Assembly: GCF_018224885.1 (NCBI RefSeq)
Contig: NZ_JAGTXB010000027.1
Span: 1 to 64,000, forward strand
Source of the DNA: Chitinophaga hostae
GTDB lineage: Bacteria; Bacteroidota; Bacteroidia; Chitinophagales; Chitinophagaceae
Length of the DNA: 64,000 bases
Reading direction: 5' to 3'
In this document: one piece after another, positions 8,875-18,520 of the stretch
Layout of the letters: each line of letters begins with the position of its first letter
How positions within the stretch are numbered: position 1 is the stretch's first letter
The notes under the pieces: generated by a model
Seen by the model: only the letters and a program-made list of their open reading frames with translations
Told to the model about the DNA's origin: nothing
Databases searched by the model: none
Made by a program: the position numbers and the translations under genes

Positions 8875-11733
8875 TTATGTCTCTTTTATGTCAATCAGAA
8901 AATCATACAACGGCGTTTCTCCTGCAATATTGAGTTTTTTGCGCAGCCGGTAACGGCTGGTTTCCACGCCACGAACGGAGATGCCCATAGACTGCGCAAT
9001 TTCTTTCGTAGTGAGATTGATGCGCAGATAAGCGCAGAGTTTAAGATCGGTAGTGGTTAATTCCGGGAACCGTTTCTTGAGTGTGCGCAGAAAATTATTA
9101 TGTACTTCGTCAAAGTGTTGAGAAAATTGCGCCCAGTCCTCCTCGTTATTTTCTGCTTCTTCAAACAGCCGCATTACTTTTTTGAAGGAAGGCATGGCGG
9201 CGGCATCATTTGTTTTCTTCACAGTTTGGATAAACTCCTCCCGGATATTGGATAACAGTTTGCCTTTTTGCACCAGGTGCAGGGTAGCAGTGGCCAGCTC
9301 TTTGTTTTTATGTTGTACATCTGATTCCAGTTTTTCGTTCCGCAGTTGTATCAGTTGTTTCTCGTTTCTTTCCAGCTCCAGCTGATGCTGAAAAATCAGG
9401 TGCTCCTGTTCCTGCTGGTGTTTTTGCCGTTGCCGTGCAAACTTCTTTTTTTGACGCAGATAGAGATAGTAGCCGAGTCCCGCCAGTATTAGCAGGTATG
9501 CGGCCCACGCAGCATAGGTTTGATACCAGGCAGGTAAAATGGTAAAGCTGTAAGTGGCCGCCGGGGAAATGTTGCCCAGGTTATCTTTTGCCTTTACTGT
9601 AAAGGTGTAATGTCCAAAAGGGAGATTGGTATATTCTTTTTCTGTTTTAGCTGTCCATTCTCCCGGTTGTTTATCGAATCCGGATAGCTGGTAGCTGTAA
9701 GTGATGTTGTTGCCCTGTTCTGAAGCGGGCGCTGTGTATTCAAAATGAAAACTATTGTATGCATTGGGCAATGTTACTTTTTGTTGTGCATCCGGTCTGG
9801 CGTAACCGCCAAATAAAAGGGTGTCCTTTCTGCCGGTAGCCCTTACAGCGCCCAGGAGTACGGAAAGGCGTCCATCGTGACCAGCATACTTTTTATAATT
9901 AAGATGATAAATACCTTTATCGCCGCCAAAGAAAATGTTTTCGTCGTTATAGGGATAGACAAATTCGAAACCGCTGACAATTTTCCCTGTCAGTTCGGGA
10001 AACCAGGTAATATTTTTTTGTCCGGCATCTATCACACCCGGTTTTTTATCAGACACAAACCAGATGCGCCGGGAGCTGTCTTCCGCCAGGTATTGTATGC
10101 TCCGGTCTTTTAGCAAAGGGTACAGTACCGGCGAAGGGATAAAACGTTGTTGCTGTTCGCTGTATTCATAGATGCCGTGCATAGTAGCTACCACCATATT
10201 GTTGCGGATACGGAATACATAATTGTTGTTGGTGGCGGGAAGTCCGTCTTTGGCGGTAAACAAACGGGCCTGCAGGGCGGTATCGTTTTTTAACGTGAAC
10301 AGGTATACGCCGCGATAAGGATGCGAAGACCAGATGCGCTGCGCATTGTCCTTCGCAAGAAAGCGCAATGATTCAAACAAACCATTCAAATGGCGTGTAA
10401 CGGTAACGCCTGTATTATCATAACGGATGGCAGCCAGACCATTGTAGCAACCCGTCAGGATCCTATTGTTGATGGGCAGGTACAGCCAGCATCCTACGTC
10501 TTTCAGCAGGGCAATAGCTGTATTGCCCGACACCTCAAAGGTGCCTTCCTGGTGGGCCATGAGCAAATGTTGTTCTACGGCAGACAGGTTCCAAACCTGT
10601 CCTTTTGTATTGGCTACGGGTTGGAAATGGCCCTTTGAAAAACTGATATCGGCGCTGTTGTCAAGGGGGCTATTATACAAGCCATCGGAGGTACCGATAT
10701 ACAGGCGTTTGTTAAACACGATGGCTGCGTAGGTGGTAAGGGAATTATGTTTGTCCGGCAGTATTTGTTTTACGGCCGTATTGTAACGCAGCTGGTCGAT
10801 ACCGTTATCCAGCGCAAGCCAGATATTTTGTTTGGGATCTGTAAAGAGCCGGAGTACATTATTATTCTGCAGGCCTTCGTCCATGCTGAATTGCTGGACA
10901 ATTTTTCCATCGGCACTGTTGAGGATATAACAGCCTTTGGAAAAGGTGCCGATGGCCAGTTGCCCGTTCCGGAGCGGGATGGCGCAATAGATCCGGCTGT
11001 TGCGGAATATTTCATCTGCTTCGGTATGTTGCGGGATCAGTTGTTGGTCACTGATCTTATAAAGACCATCCTTCAGCGTGGCTATCGTCAGCGTATCATT
11101 TTTTTCTTCCAGGAAGGCGGTGATCAGCAGTTGTTGTCCGCTTGTTTGCGGGCATACCTGCTGCCATTTACCATTGACCAGTTTTAGTAATCCCAGGCGC
11201 AGGTCCTGTGCATAAAGTCCGTGAGCGGTACTGCCCATTATTTTCCATTCTACCGGGGCATCATACACCCGGATGGTTTGCTGCCGCCACTCAAAGATTT
11301 TATTATTGCTTTTAAAGTAAACACCGTCTTCATAGAGCGCAATATTCCAGATGTCTGCAAACTCTGTTTGACCGGCGGGGATATTTTTTTTGAGAGAAGT
11401 ATATACCAGTATACCGCTGGCATCGGGATAGTAAAAGCCAAAATCGTCCTGGGCGCCTACGTATATGCGTCCGTCGGGCGCCACTTTCACTGCCCGTTGC
11501 CGGGTATTGTTGGGAACCGGGTACAATTTCCAGTAGTTGCCGTTAAAGGTGATAAGGCCTTCGTTGTTGGCAAAGTAAAGAATGCCCCGGTTGTCGATGT
11601 CGATATCCCAGGTTTGCCCGTTGCCCTGGTATTGGGTTTTGCTGTAGTTAACAATAGCCGGTAACCCGATCGTGTTTTGGGCATGGAGGATACTTACGTG
11701 GAATACAAGTGCCAGCAACAGAAAAGGCTTCAT
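8875..11733 (-). CDS. Membrane sensor-regulator: beta-propeller, Y_Y_Y domain, TM helix, coiled coil, LuxR-type HTH
   Basis: Protein of 952 aa that senses outside the membrane and binds DNA inside. A signal peptide ends near LHAQ. About 600 residues of two-component-regulator propeller repeats follow (for example NIWLALDNGIDQL and RIWFVSDKKPGVID). The triple-tyrosine Y_Y_Y domain lies around 650-730 (YSYQLSGFD...EWTAKTEKEYTNLPFGHYTF). One TM helix (AAYLLILAGLGYYLYL) leads to a basic/Gln-rich coiled coil and a C-terminal helix-turn-helix near 890-945 (TTKEIAQSMGISVRGVETSRYRLRKKL). There is no histidine kinase or receiver domain, unlike the hybrid two-component systems that share this sensor. 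It is divergent from the GH5/GH16 genes, which are its likely targets by position. Confidence 0.9.
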   Translation of the reverse strand: MKPFLLLALVFHVSILHAQNTIGLPAIVNYSKTQYQGNGQTWDIDIDNRGILYFANNEGLITFNGNYWKLYPVPNNTRQRAVKVAPDGRIYVGAQDDFGFYYPDASGILVYTSLKKNIPAGQTEFADIWNIALYEDGVYFKSNNKIFEWRQQTIRVYDAPVEWKIMGSTAHGLYAQDLRLGLLKLVNGKWQQVCPQTSGQQLLITAFLEEKNDTLTIATLKDGLYKISDQQLIPQHTEADEIFRNSRIYCAIPLRNGQLAIGTFSKGCYILNSADGKIVQQFSMDEGLQNNNVLRLFTDPKQNIWLALDNGIDQLRYNTAVKQILPDKHNSLTTYAAIVFNKRLYIGTSDGLYNSPLDNSADISFSKGHFQPVANTKGQVWNLSAVEQHLLMAHQEGTFEVSGNTAIALLKDVGCWLYLPINNRILTGCYNGLAAIRYDNTGVTVTRHLNGLFESLRFLAKDNAQRIWSSHPYRGVYLFTLKNDTALQARLFTAKDGLPATNNNYVFRIRNNMVVATMHGIYEYSEQQQRFIPSPVLYPLLKDRSIQYLAEDSSRRIWFVSDKKPGVIDAGQKNITWFPELTGKIVSGFEFVYPYNDENIFFGGDKGIYHLNYKKYAGHDGRLSVLLGAVRATGRKDTLLFGGYARPDAQQKVTLPNAYNSFHFEYTAPASEQGNNITYSYQLSGFDKQPGEWTAKTEKEYTNLPFGHYTFTVKAKDNLGNISPAATYSFTILPAWYQTYAAWAAYLLILAGLGYYLYLRQKKKFARQRQKHQQEQEHLIFQHQLELERNEKQLIQLRNEKLESDVQHKNKELATATLHLVQKGKLLSNIREEFIQTVKKTNDAAAMPSFKKVMRLFEEAENNEEDWAQFSQHFDEVHNNFLRTLKKRFPELTTTDLKLCAYLRINLTTKEIAQSMGISVRGVETSRYRLRKKLNIAGETPLYDFLIDIKET

Positions 11734-11908
11734 GTAAAAAGCGTTTCACTAAATGTAGAATTTTTTTGCTGATGTAGCATAGTAGTAATGAAGATGAATT
11801 AATAATCAATAGCTTATTACAATTTGAAGTAGAAATGACGTAGCCATAAAAATGAATTTTCCTTGTTTAATACAGATCTTAGTCATCATTATTAAAAGAG
11901 ATTTCCTC

Positions 11909-13347
11909 ATGCGGTTATCACAGCTAAAATTCCACGGGCTGGCACTCATTTTTTTATCTGCCTTAGCAATAGCTGCAAACGGGCAGGGGTATCTGAAAAC
12001 CCGGGGTCCTGTTATTGTCAATGAAAAAAACGAGAAAGTCATCCTGAGGGGAATGGGACTGGGGGGCTGGATGTTACAGGAGGGCTATATGTTCCGGTTG
12101 GGGAATATCGGGCAGCAGTATAAGATCCGGGCAAAGATCCGGGAGCTGGTAGGGGAGGAAAGAACAAAGATCTTTTACGACAGGTGGCTGCTGGAGCATA
12201 CCGGCAAACGGGATATCGACTCCATGGCCGCCTGGGGTTTTAATGCGGTGCGGCTGCCCATGCACTTTGAATTGTATACACTGCCGGCAGATGAGGAGCC
12301 AGTACCGGGACAGCACACATGGCTGGATAAAGGCTTTGCCCTCACCGTACCAAAGCCATCCGGGAGGTAGATAAAAAGCATATGATTATCATAGAAGGCA
12401 ATGGATTTGGCAATAACTACAATGGGATATTGCCGGCCTGGGATGATAACATGGTGATGAGTTTTCATAAATATGGCAACTTCACGCAAGTGTCTTCAAT
12501 ACAACACTTCCTGGATCTGCGGGAGAAATATCAGTTACCGTTGTGGCTGGGGGAATCGGGAGAGAATTCCAATAACTGGTACACGAATACCATCCGGATG
12601 GTGGAAAGTAATGAAATTGGCTGGGTATGGTGGCAGCTGAAAAAGATGGGCAACAATCAACCGCTGGAGATAAAGATGACGCCGGGTTATGCGGCTATCC
12701 TGGATTACTGGAATGGTAAAGGTCCGGCCCCCGCAGCAGATGATGCCTGGCAGGCGCTGCTCGGGTTCCTGAACAATATCCGTCTGGAGAATAATGTATA
12801 TCATAAAGATGTAACAGATGCCATGTTCAGACAGGTTTCCAGTGCTGAAGCCATCCCGTTCAAAACGCATGTGATACGCGATGGAGCGGTGATAAATGCG
12901 GCAGACTATGATCTGGGTCGCCATTTATCGGCTTATGCAGATGCGGATACCGCCAGTTATCATTATACGCCGGGTGTAAATACACAGGGCAACCGGGGCT
13001 ATGCTTACCGCAATGATGGGGTGGATATCCGGAGAGAAGGCGATGATTTTTTTGTATTCCATACCGAAAACGGGGAATGGCTGCAATATACCGCGCAGGT
13101 GGCTGGTGCCGGCACTTATACGCTGCAGGTAAAAGTGGGAGCAGATACAGCCCCGGCAACAGCGCGTTTTAATATCAGTGATAATGATAAGCCACTGGCA
13201 ACGAATGTAGTTGTTCCGCCGAATGACAAAGAATGGCAGGTAATTGAACTGAAAAATATCCGGTTGAGAAAGGGCGTTAATCGTATACGCATCGAGTTTA
13301 TACAGGGCGGATGCCGGTTCAGCGGGATTACTTTTGTAAGGCAATAG
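11909..13347 (+). pseudogene. GH5 glycoside hydrolase with C-terminal CBM6-like domain, disrupted by internal deletion
   Basis: The 5' part starts at ATG 11909 with a signal peptide (ending near AANGQG) and encodes the first strands of a GH5 barrel (GWMLQEGYM, WGFNAVRLPMHFE). Around 12341 the reading frame jumps: the bases after ACCGT, read in the next frame, encode AIREVDKKHMIIIEGN, a segment that in GH5 enzymes lies after the acid/base NEP motif. The whole stretch with the acid/base glutamate is missing, and the old frame stops at 12370. The 3' part (open from 12382) keeps the nucleophile region LWLGESGE and a beta-sandwich tail ending in RIEFIQGGCRFSGI (CBM6-like). It is a non-functional exo-glucanase-like gene; a point sequencing error cannot explain the missing region. 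Confidence 0.88.
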
Positions 13348-13481
13348 CCGCTGACGTATTTTTGGCGTAGCCCCGGATTTTGTTACCCAGAAAACAAACT
13401 GCAAATTTATACTGCCAGGTAAAAATATTCCGCGTTGATCCATGACCCTTATTTGTTCACCTATTATTAATTGTAAATTCC

Positions 13482-14696
13482 ATGAAAGAAAAACTATTTT
13501 CCATTAGCGTAGGCTCGTGCCTGTTAGTGGCTGCTGTTACCTCCTGCACAAAAGAGGCGAAGAAAACTGATACCCTGCAACCACTTACCACCAAATCCAC
13601 TGCAGCCGCAGTGCAGGCTGCTGCCGCTTACCAGCTGATCTGGTCAGACGAATTTGACGGCAGCAGCGTCAACACTTCAAAATGGTCTTTTGAAACCGGC
13701 CCCGGGGTTAATAATGAAAAACAGTATTACCAGTCGTCCAATGCGAGTGTAAGCAACGGTAACCTGGTAATCACGGCAAAAAAACAAAGCGTTAACGGCT
13801 GGCCTTATACTTCAGCGCGCATGAATACTGCGGGCCACTTCACTACGCAGTATGGCCGTATAGAAGCCCGTATTAAGCTGGCTTCGGGGCAGGGCTTATG
13901 GCCGGCTTTCTGGATGCTGGGGAATAATATAGGTACTGTGGGCTGGCCAAAATGCGGGGAGATTGATATTATGGAGCAGGTAAATACCAGCAGCACCATC
14001 TATGGCACTATCCACTGGGATGCCAACGGGCACGTATCATACGGTGGTAATACCAGCACCAGTATCACCGATTACCACGTATATGCGGTAGAGTGGGATG
14101 CCAGTTCCATTCGCTGGTACCTGGACGGTAACCAGTATGCTACGGCTGATATCCTCAATAATATTAACAGCACTGAAGAGTTTCACAACCAGTTCTTCAT
14201 CATCCTGAACATGGCCGTAGGAGGGGATTTCCCGGGTCAAACCATTGACGAAAGCAAGTTGCCTGCCAATATGTATGTAGATTATGTAAGGGTATATTCC
14301 ATCACCAATGGCGGAGGTACTGCACCTGTTGGGAGCACTATTACCCTGAAAGGGTTTAACAATGCTTTTGTAAGTGGTGAAAACGGCACGCAGGCGATGA
14401 CCTGTAACCGTGCTACTGCGCAGGCCTGGGAACAGTTTACCGTGGAAGATGCCGGCGGCGGCAAGGTAGCGTTGAAAAGCCAGGGTAAGTATGTGTCGTC
14501 CGAAAATGGCGTGAACCCAATTACGTGTAACCGTACCAGTGTGGGCGACTGGGAAAAATTTGACTGGATCGCTAATACGGATGGCTCCATTTCTCTCCGG
14601 GGTAATAATGGCAGGTATGTTTCGTGCGAAAACGGCACACAGGCAATGACCTGCAATCGTACTACTATTTCCGGTTGGGAAGCGTTCAGGTATTAA
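13482..14696 (+). CDS. GH16 endo-beta-glucanase lipoprotein with beta-trefoil-like tail
   Basis: Surface or periplasmic lipoprotein of 404 aa; the lipobox AVTSC is at the end of the N-terminal hydrophobic stretch. The GH16 domain (about 55-275) has LIWSDEFDG at its start, ARIKLASGQGLWPAFWMLG, and the catalytic GEIDIME with nucleophile and acid/base glutamates, pointing to laminarinase/lichenase-type beta-glucan cleavage. The C-terminal 120 residues contain three similar repeats, each with a YVS.ENG....CNR core and a Trp-Glu pair near the end; this three-fold pattern suggests a fascin/ricin-like beta-trefoil for carbohydrate binding (inference). A terminator-like hairpin follows. It sits directly behind the broken GH5 gene, suggesting a former beta-glucan pair. 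Confidence 0.93.
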   Translation: MKEKLFSISVGSCLLVAAVTSCTKEAKKTDTLQPLTTKSTAAAVQAAAAYQLIWSDEFDGSSVNTSKWSFETGPGVNNEKQYYQSSNASVSNGNLVITAKKQSVNGWPYTSARMNTAGHFTTQYGRIEARIKLASGQGLWPAFWMLGNNIGTVGWPKCGEIDIMEQVNTSSTIYGTIHWDANGHVSYGGNTSTSITDYHVYAVEWDASSIRWYLDGNQYATADILNNINSTEEFHNQFFIILNMAVGGDFPGQTIDESKLPANMYVDYVRVYSITNGGGTAPVGSTITLKGFNNAFVSGENGTQAMTCNRATAQAWEQFTVEDAGGGKVALKSQGKYVSSENGVNPITCNRTSVGDWEKFDWIANTDGSISLRGNNGRYVSCENGTQAMTCNRTTISGWEAFRY

Positions 14697-14720
14697 TATG
14701 CTTATTTAGGGTGATGGATC

Positions 14721-14752
14721 GGGCCGGTTGTATTTACAGCCAGCCCTTTTTA
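14721..14752 (+). terminator. Intrinsic terminator after the GH16 gene
   Basis: GGGCCGGTTGTATTTACAGCC continues to AGCCC and then TTTTT. The stem pairs GGGC/GCCC and TTGT/ACAG with a small mismatch between them, and it lies 25 bases after the GH16 stop codon. Confidence 0.6.
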
Positions 14753-14770
14753 TATATAAAATAAATGTAT

Positions 14771-14814
14771 ATCATTTTCACCCCCATCAATTAGTGAAAA
14801 TGATTATATATTTG
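14771..14814 (+). promoter_or_regulatory. Inverted repeat and -7 box upstream of the metalloprotease gene
   Basis: ATCATTTTCAC (14771-14781) and its exact complement (14794-14804) form an 11-bp inverted repeat with a 12-base spacer. TATATTTG at 14807-14814 matches the Bacteroidota -7 consensus TAnnTTTG and lies 45 bases before the ATG at 14859. The repeat covers the expected -33 region, so it could be an operator; it could also be a second terminator for GH16. Confidence 0.5.
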
Positions 14815-14858
14815 TTACACGTTATTATTTTTTTTCTGTCGTCGATGCACTGCCAACA

Positions 14859-17800
14859 ATGAAATGCCTACACATCCTGTTATCGCTATGTCTTTTTTTT
14901 CCTGTTGTATTAAAAGCGCAGGAGGGAATGCCTGCCACAGTGCGGCCTTGTGGCACTGACGCCCTCCAGGAGGTGTGGCGGAAGGATGCTTCTTTCCTGG
15001 CGCGGGAGCGCGCTATTAACAAGGCTATCTTACAAAAACAATATATTACCGTTCCCGGAGCCCCGTTAAAGGCAGCCGGCCTGGTGGTGTTACCGGTGGT
15101 ATTTCATATTATCAGCGAAGATCCGGCTGCAAACCCGGATGCAGCCGTACTAGCCGCGCTGAAAGAGTTAAACGATGCGTATGCAGCTACAGGCGCCTTC
15201 ACTGGCGGCCGTACCGATACAAAGATCCAGTTTTGTCTTGCTAAAACAGCACCGGATGGTGGTAAAACCACTGGTATTGTGCGTACACATTCCTATTTAA
15301 CAGATTTTGACAATGAAATGGAGGGCGGCGACCTTACTGCACTGGGCAGATGGGATCCGGCGCGCTATGTGAATATATGGGTGGTTACGGATATTAAGTC
15401 GGAGTACATGCAGGACTTTGCCTGTGGCAGCTGGACCCGTCTCAAAATGGGCGGTTATGCCAGCGCCGGCGGCGATATAGTGGTAGCTGGTTTGGGCGTA
15501 GGTGTACTGGCGCACGAAATGGGGCATTACCTGAGTCTTGCACATACTTTTGCCAACAGGGATTGTAAGAATGATGATTGTCTTACCGACGGCGACATGG
15601 TATGCGATACCCCGCCGGAAAAAACCATCACAGGGGGCTATGCCTGTGGCGTGCCGCAAAATTCCTGCAGTTCGGATACCCTTTCCGGGTTTACAGTAGA
15701 TGTACCGGATTTGCCGGATAACTTCATGGACTACGGGCAGGGTATTGGCTGTATCCTGTCGTTTACCGCAGGGCAGGCAGCGCGGATGCATAGTTTTATA
15801 GATGTGGCCCTTCCCGGTATGCTGGCCAGCACCGTATGCAATGAACCCTGTGCAGAAAATATTACTTCCTCTTTTACAAGAGATATAGATTACCCGGTAA
15901 TCGGTAACGTGGTTACATTTACCAGCACCGGCACAGGTGCTAATGCTTATCAGTGGCTGGTAGACGGTGTTCCCAGCGGTACGGCCGCCACCCTGCAGCT
16001 GACGGTTACCCGGAAAAAAAACTACGAAGTTATATTGCGTGTAACCAACACCGTGAGTGGATGTTTTGCAACAACCAACGATGTTGTATCTGTGAGCTGT
16101 GGCGTAGTGGCCCGGTTCTGGCCCAGCAAAAGAAAAATTGCATCCAAAGATGGAATAGAACTGGACAGCGTATATTTTACCAACCGTTCCCGGAATGCGA
16201 CCAGCTGGAGCTGGCTGATGAGTAATGATAAGGGAATGACCGAACAGGAAATAAGTACTGCAGAGCAGCTGAAGTATGTATTTAAGACGCCTGCCAATTA
16301 CCGTGTTCGTTTAGCCGTGACCGATGGCCATTGCTTTGATACGTCAAATGCCGTAAAAATTGTAGTGGATGATCCTACTGCGGATGGCGCCGTGTACGTT
16401 ACCAAAATAGAATGTTACCAGCAAACAAAAGTGCGGGTAACCCTGTATTTCCACAACTTCGGGTATCATACCATTCCTAAAAATACGCCGGTATCTTTCT
16501 ATGATGGTGATCCCCGCAAGCCGGGCACCAAAAAGGTTGGCGCGGTATGGGCTTTACCGGCAGACCTTAAGGGGAAATGTTCCAGTGCGTTGTTATCTAC
16601 CATTGTAGATGTAGGTAAAGCCGGTATCAACGACCTGGGTATTGTGCTGAATGATGATGGATCCACACTGCCGCTTGCATTACCGAATACGACGTTGGTG
16701 GAAACTTCTTATGGCAATAATATTAGTGTTAAACATGGCTTTAAGTTTAAGGTGACGCTGAACCCCAACGACTATACGCTTACACCGGAACAACAGGTAG
16801 TCCTCAAACCACAGGGCGCCAATGGTACCATACAAAGTGCTAAATGGACCGGCAACTACTTGGACTGCAGTGATTGTATCAATGCCACCTTTACTGCTCC
16901 TTACAGGAAGGATACAGTGACCCAAGCACAGGTGATGGCCTATACACAATATGCCTGTTACGACAGCACCATTGCCACACTGCATATCCCGGTGGTGGAT
17001 GATTATACGGTAACCATGAAAGCGGTGGATTGTTCCAGGGGCGATAGTTTACATGTAGATTTCTCTCTTTGTAATTTATATCCCAAGGGAAATATCCCGG
17101 CGCAGCTTCCGGTGTCATTTTATGACAGAACGCCTGCTGACCCTGCAGCCCAGTTGCTGGGCAAAGGTTTTAGCACGCCTTTACAAAGTGCAGGTACCTG
17201 CGCGGACTATGGTTACTATATCAGGCAATCCACCACCGGAGCGGTATATGCTATTGTCAATAAAGACAAAATTGTTCATCCGCCGGCAACAGGTTTGAAT
17301 GAAGCCGACTATAACAACAATACGCAACGCTGGCAGTATGTTGCGCCAGTGGCGTCGGTGTTTCCCCTGGACACCGTGGTGATGAGAAAAGCCACTTTCC
17401 CGCTGTATTACGGCGTTTCGAATTTTACCCCGACAAATATTTTATGGCAGAACGATATCGCCTATACGCTGAGTTGCTATAACTGTCCTTCACCCGTGGC
17501 AGCAATGAAAGACAGTGCCTTTGTGGGTGTGCAGCTCACCAATAAATATGGTTGTGTGATAAAGGGCCGGCAATATGTACGCATTTTTCCGCCTGATTTC
17601 ACTATCAGCCTCCTGAAAATGGATTGCTTTGATAACGATCATATACTGGTTAGTTTCAGGATCTGTACGGCCAATGGTTACGATAGTATTCATGCGGGTA
17701 TACCTGTTTCCTTTTATAACGGCGATCCGTCGAGTGAACAAACATCGTTGTTGTTACCGTTGTTTCATACGCCTGTAACGACAGGTGTATGCAGGGATTT

Positions 17801-18458
17801 TACAACGGTGTTGTCGGCGCCCCGGAGTAACAATGTAACTGCGATTGTAAACCGGCAAACGAATTTTGTAATGGATGAAACCAATTACGCCAACAACCTG
17901 GCAGATGCCCCCTATACGCCATTTACGGTAAGTCTGACGCCTTCGGTGATAGAATTACCAAGACCCGCAGCGGTAAACCTCCATGCGCTGATAGATGGGG
18001 GACCTGCCTCCGCTTACGCATGGGAGCCGGTAAGCGGTTTGTCGTGCAGTAACTGCGCATGGCCCAGAGCCGCTGCCACTTCTTCCATGCGTTATACTGT
18101 TACAGCTACCAACCAGTATTATTGTACAGATACCGCTACAGTGCATATTAAGACCTTCACCAATTTCGGCATTAGCATGCCTAATGCCTTTACTCCAAAC
18201 GGAGATGGACAAAACGATTGGTTTTATGTGATTGGCAGCTGGGATATTAAGCAGCTGAGAGATTTTCACATATACAATCGCCTGGGTAATGTGGTGTTTG
18301 AAGCGCACAATACACCTGCCAACGACAGGAGCTACGGATGGGATGGAAATGTGAATGGTAAGCCATCGCCGATGGGCACCTATGTTTATTTTGCCACAGT
18401 AGAATTCCTGGATGGCACCACACAGTTGGTGAAAGGAACCGTGACGTTGATCCGTTAA
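14859..18458 (+). CDS. Secreted M43-family zinc metalloprotease with repeat modules and T9SS type-B sorting domain
   Basis: Protein of 1199 aa with an N-terminal signal peptide (ends near LKAQ). The protease domain carries the zinc motif HEMGHYLSLAH (His219, Glu220, His223, His229), and a CDTPPE segment and a Cys-rich loop typical of pappalysin-like M43 enzymes follow. Two PKD-like domains occupy about 330-510. Then three tandem units of about 200 aa each combine a CARDB-like domain (PVSFYDGDP or PVSFYDRTP) with a PKD-like domain containing a conserved LSCxNC-type motif. The last 85 residues (PNAFTPNGDGQNDWFYV, IYNRLGNVVFE, GTYVYFATV) are the gliding-motility/T9SS type-B C-terminal domain. 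Export by the type IX system to the surface is expected from the family. Confidence 0.93.
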   Translation: MKCLHILLSLCLFFPVVLKAQEGMPATVRPCGTDALQEVWRKDASFLARERAINKAILQKQYITVPGAPLKAAGLVVLPVVFHIISEDPAANPDAAVLAALKELNDAYAATGAFTGGRTDTKIQFCLAKTAPDGGKTTGIVRTHSYLTDFDNEMEGGDLTALGRWDPARYVNIWVVTDIKSEYMQDFACGSWTRLKMGGYASAGGDIVVAGLGVGVLAHEMGHYLSLAHTFANRDCKNDDCLTDGDMVCDTPPEKTITGGYACGVPQNSCSSDTLSGFTVDVPDLPDNFMDYGQGIGCILSFTAGQAARMHSFIDVALPGMLASTVCNEPCAENITSSFTRDIDYPVIGNVVTFTSTGTGANAYQWLVDGVPSGTAATLQLTVTRKKNYEVILRVTNTVSGCFATTNDVVSVSCGVVARFWPSKRKIASKDGIELDSVYFTNRSRNATSWSWLMSNDKGMTEQEISTAEQLKYVFKTPANYRVRLAVTDGHCFDTSNAVKIVVDDPTADGAVYVTKIECYQQTKVRVTLYFHNFGYHTIPKNTPVSFYDGDPRKPGTKKVGAVWALPADLKGKCSSALLSTIVDVGKAGINDLGIVLNDDGSTLPLALPNTTLVETSYGNNISVKHGFKFKVTLNPNDYTLTPEQQVVLKPQGANGTIQSAKWTGNYLDCSDCINATFTAPYRKDTVTQAQVMAYTQYACYDSTIATLHIPVVDDYTVTMKAVDCSRGDSLHVDFSLCNLYPKGNIPAQLPVSFYDRTPADPAAQLLGKGFSTPLQSAGTCADYGYYIRQSTTGAVYAIVNKDKIVHPPATGLNEADYNNNTQRWQYVAPVASVFPLDTVVMRKATFPLYYGVSNFTPTNILWQNDIAYTLSCYNCPSPVAAMKDSAFVGVQLTNKYGCVIKGRQYVRIFPPDFTISLLKMDCFDNDHILVSFRICTANGYDSIHAGIPVSFYNGDPSSEQTSLLLPLFHTPVTTGVCRDFTTVLSAPRSNNVTAIVNRQTNFVMDETNYANNLADAPYTPFTVSLTPSVIELPRPAAVNLHALIDGGPASAYAWEPVSGLSCSNCAWPRAAATSSMRYTVTATNQYYCTDTATVHIKTFTNFGISMPNAFTPNGDGQNDWFYVIGSWDIKQLRDFHIYNRLGNVVFEAHNTPANDRSYGWDGNVNGKPSPMGTYVYFATVEFLDGTTQLVKGTVTLIR

Positions 18459-18520
18459 CACAGGGTATGTAAAAGCAGCCAAAATGTGTATCTTGATACA
18501 AACTCATTACACGTTATCAC

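Noticed and set aside
12335..12350. The GH5 break as a simple sequencing frameshift
   Set aside because: A one- or two-base correction would restore the frame but still leave out the acid/base segment, so a real deletion fits better.
11852..12370. The first GH5 part as a complete small protein
   Set aside because: It ends abruptly after the frame shift with a meaningless tail (VPKPSGR), and the expected continuation follows in another frame.
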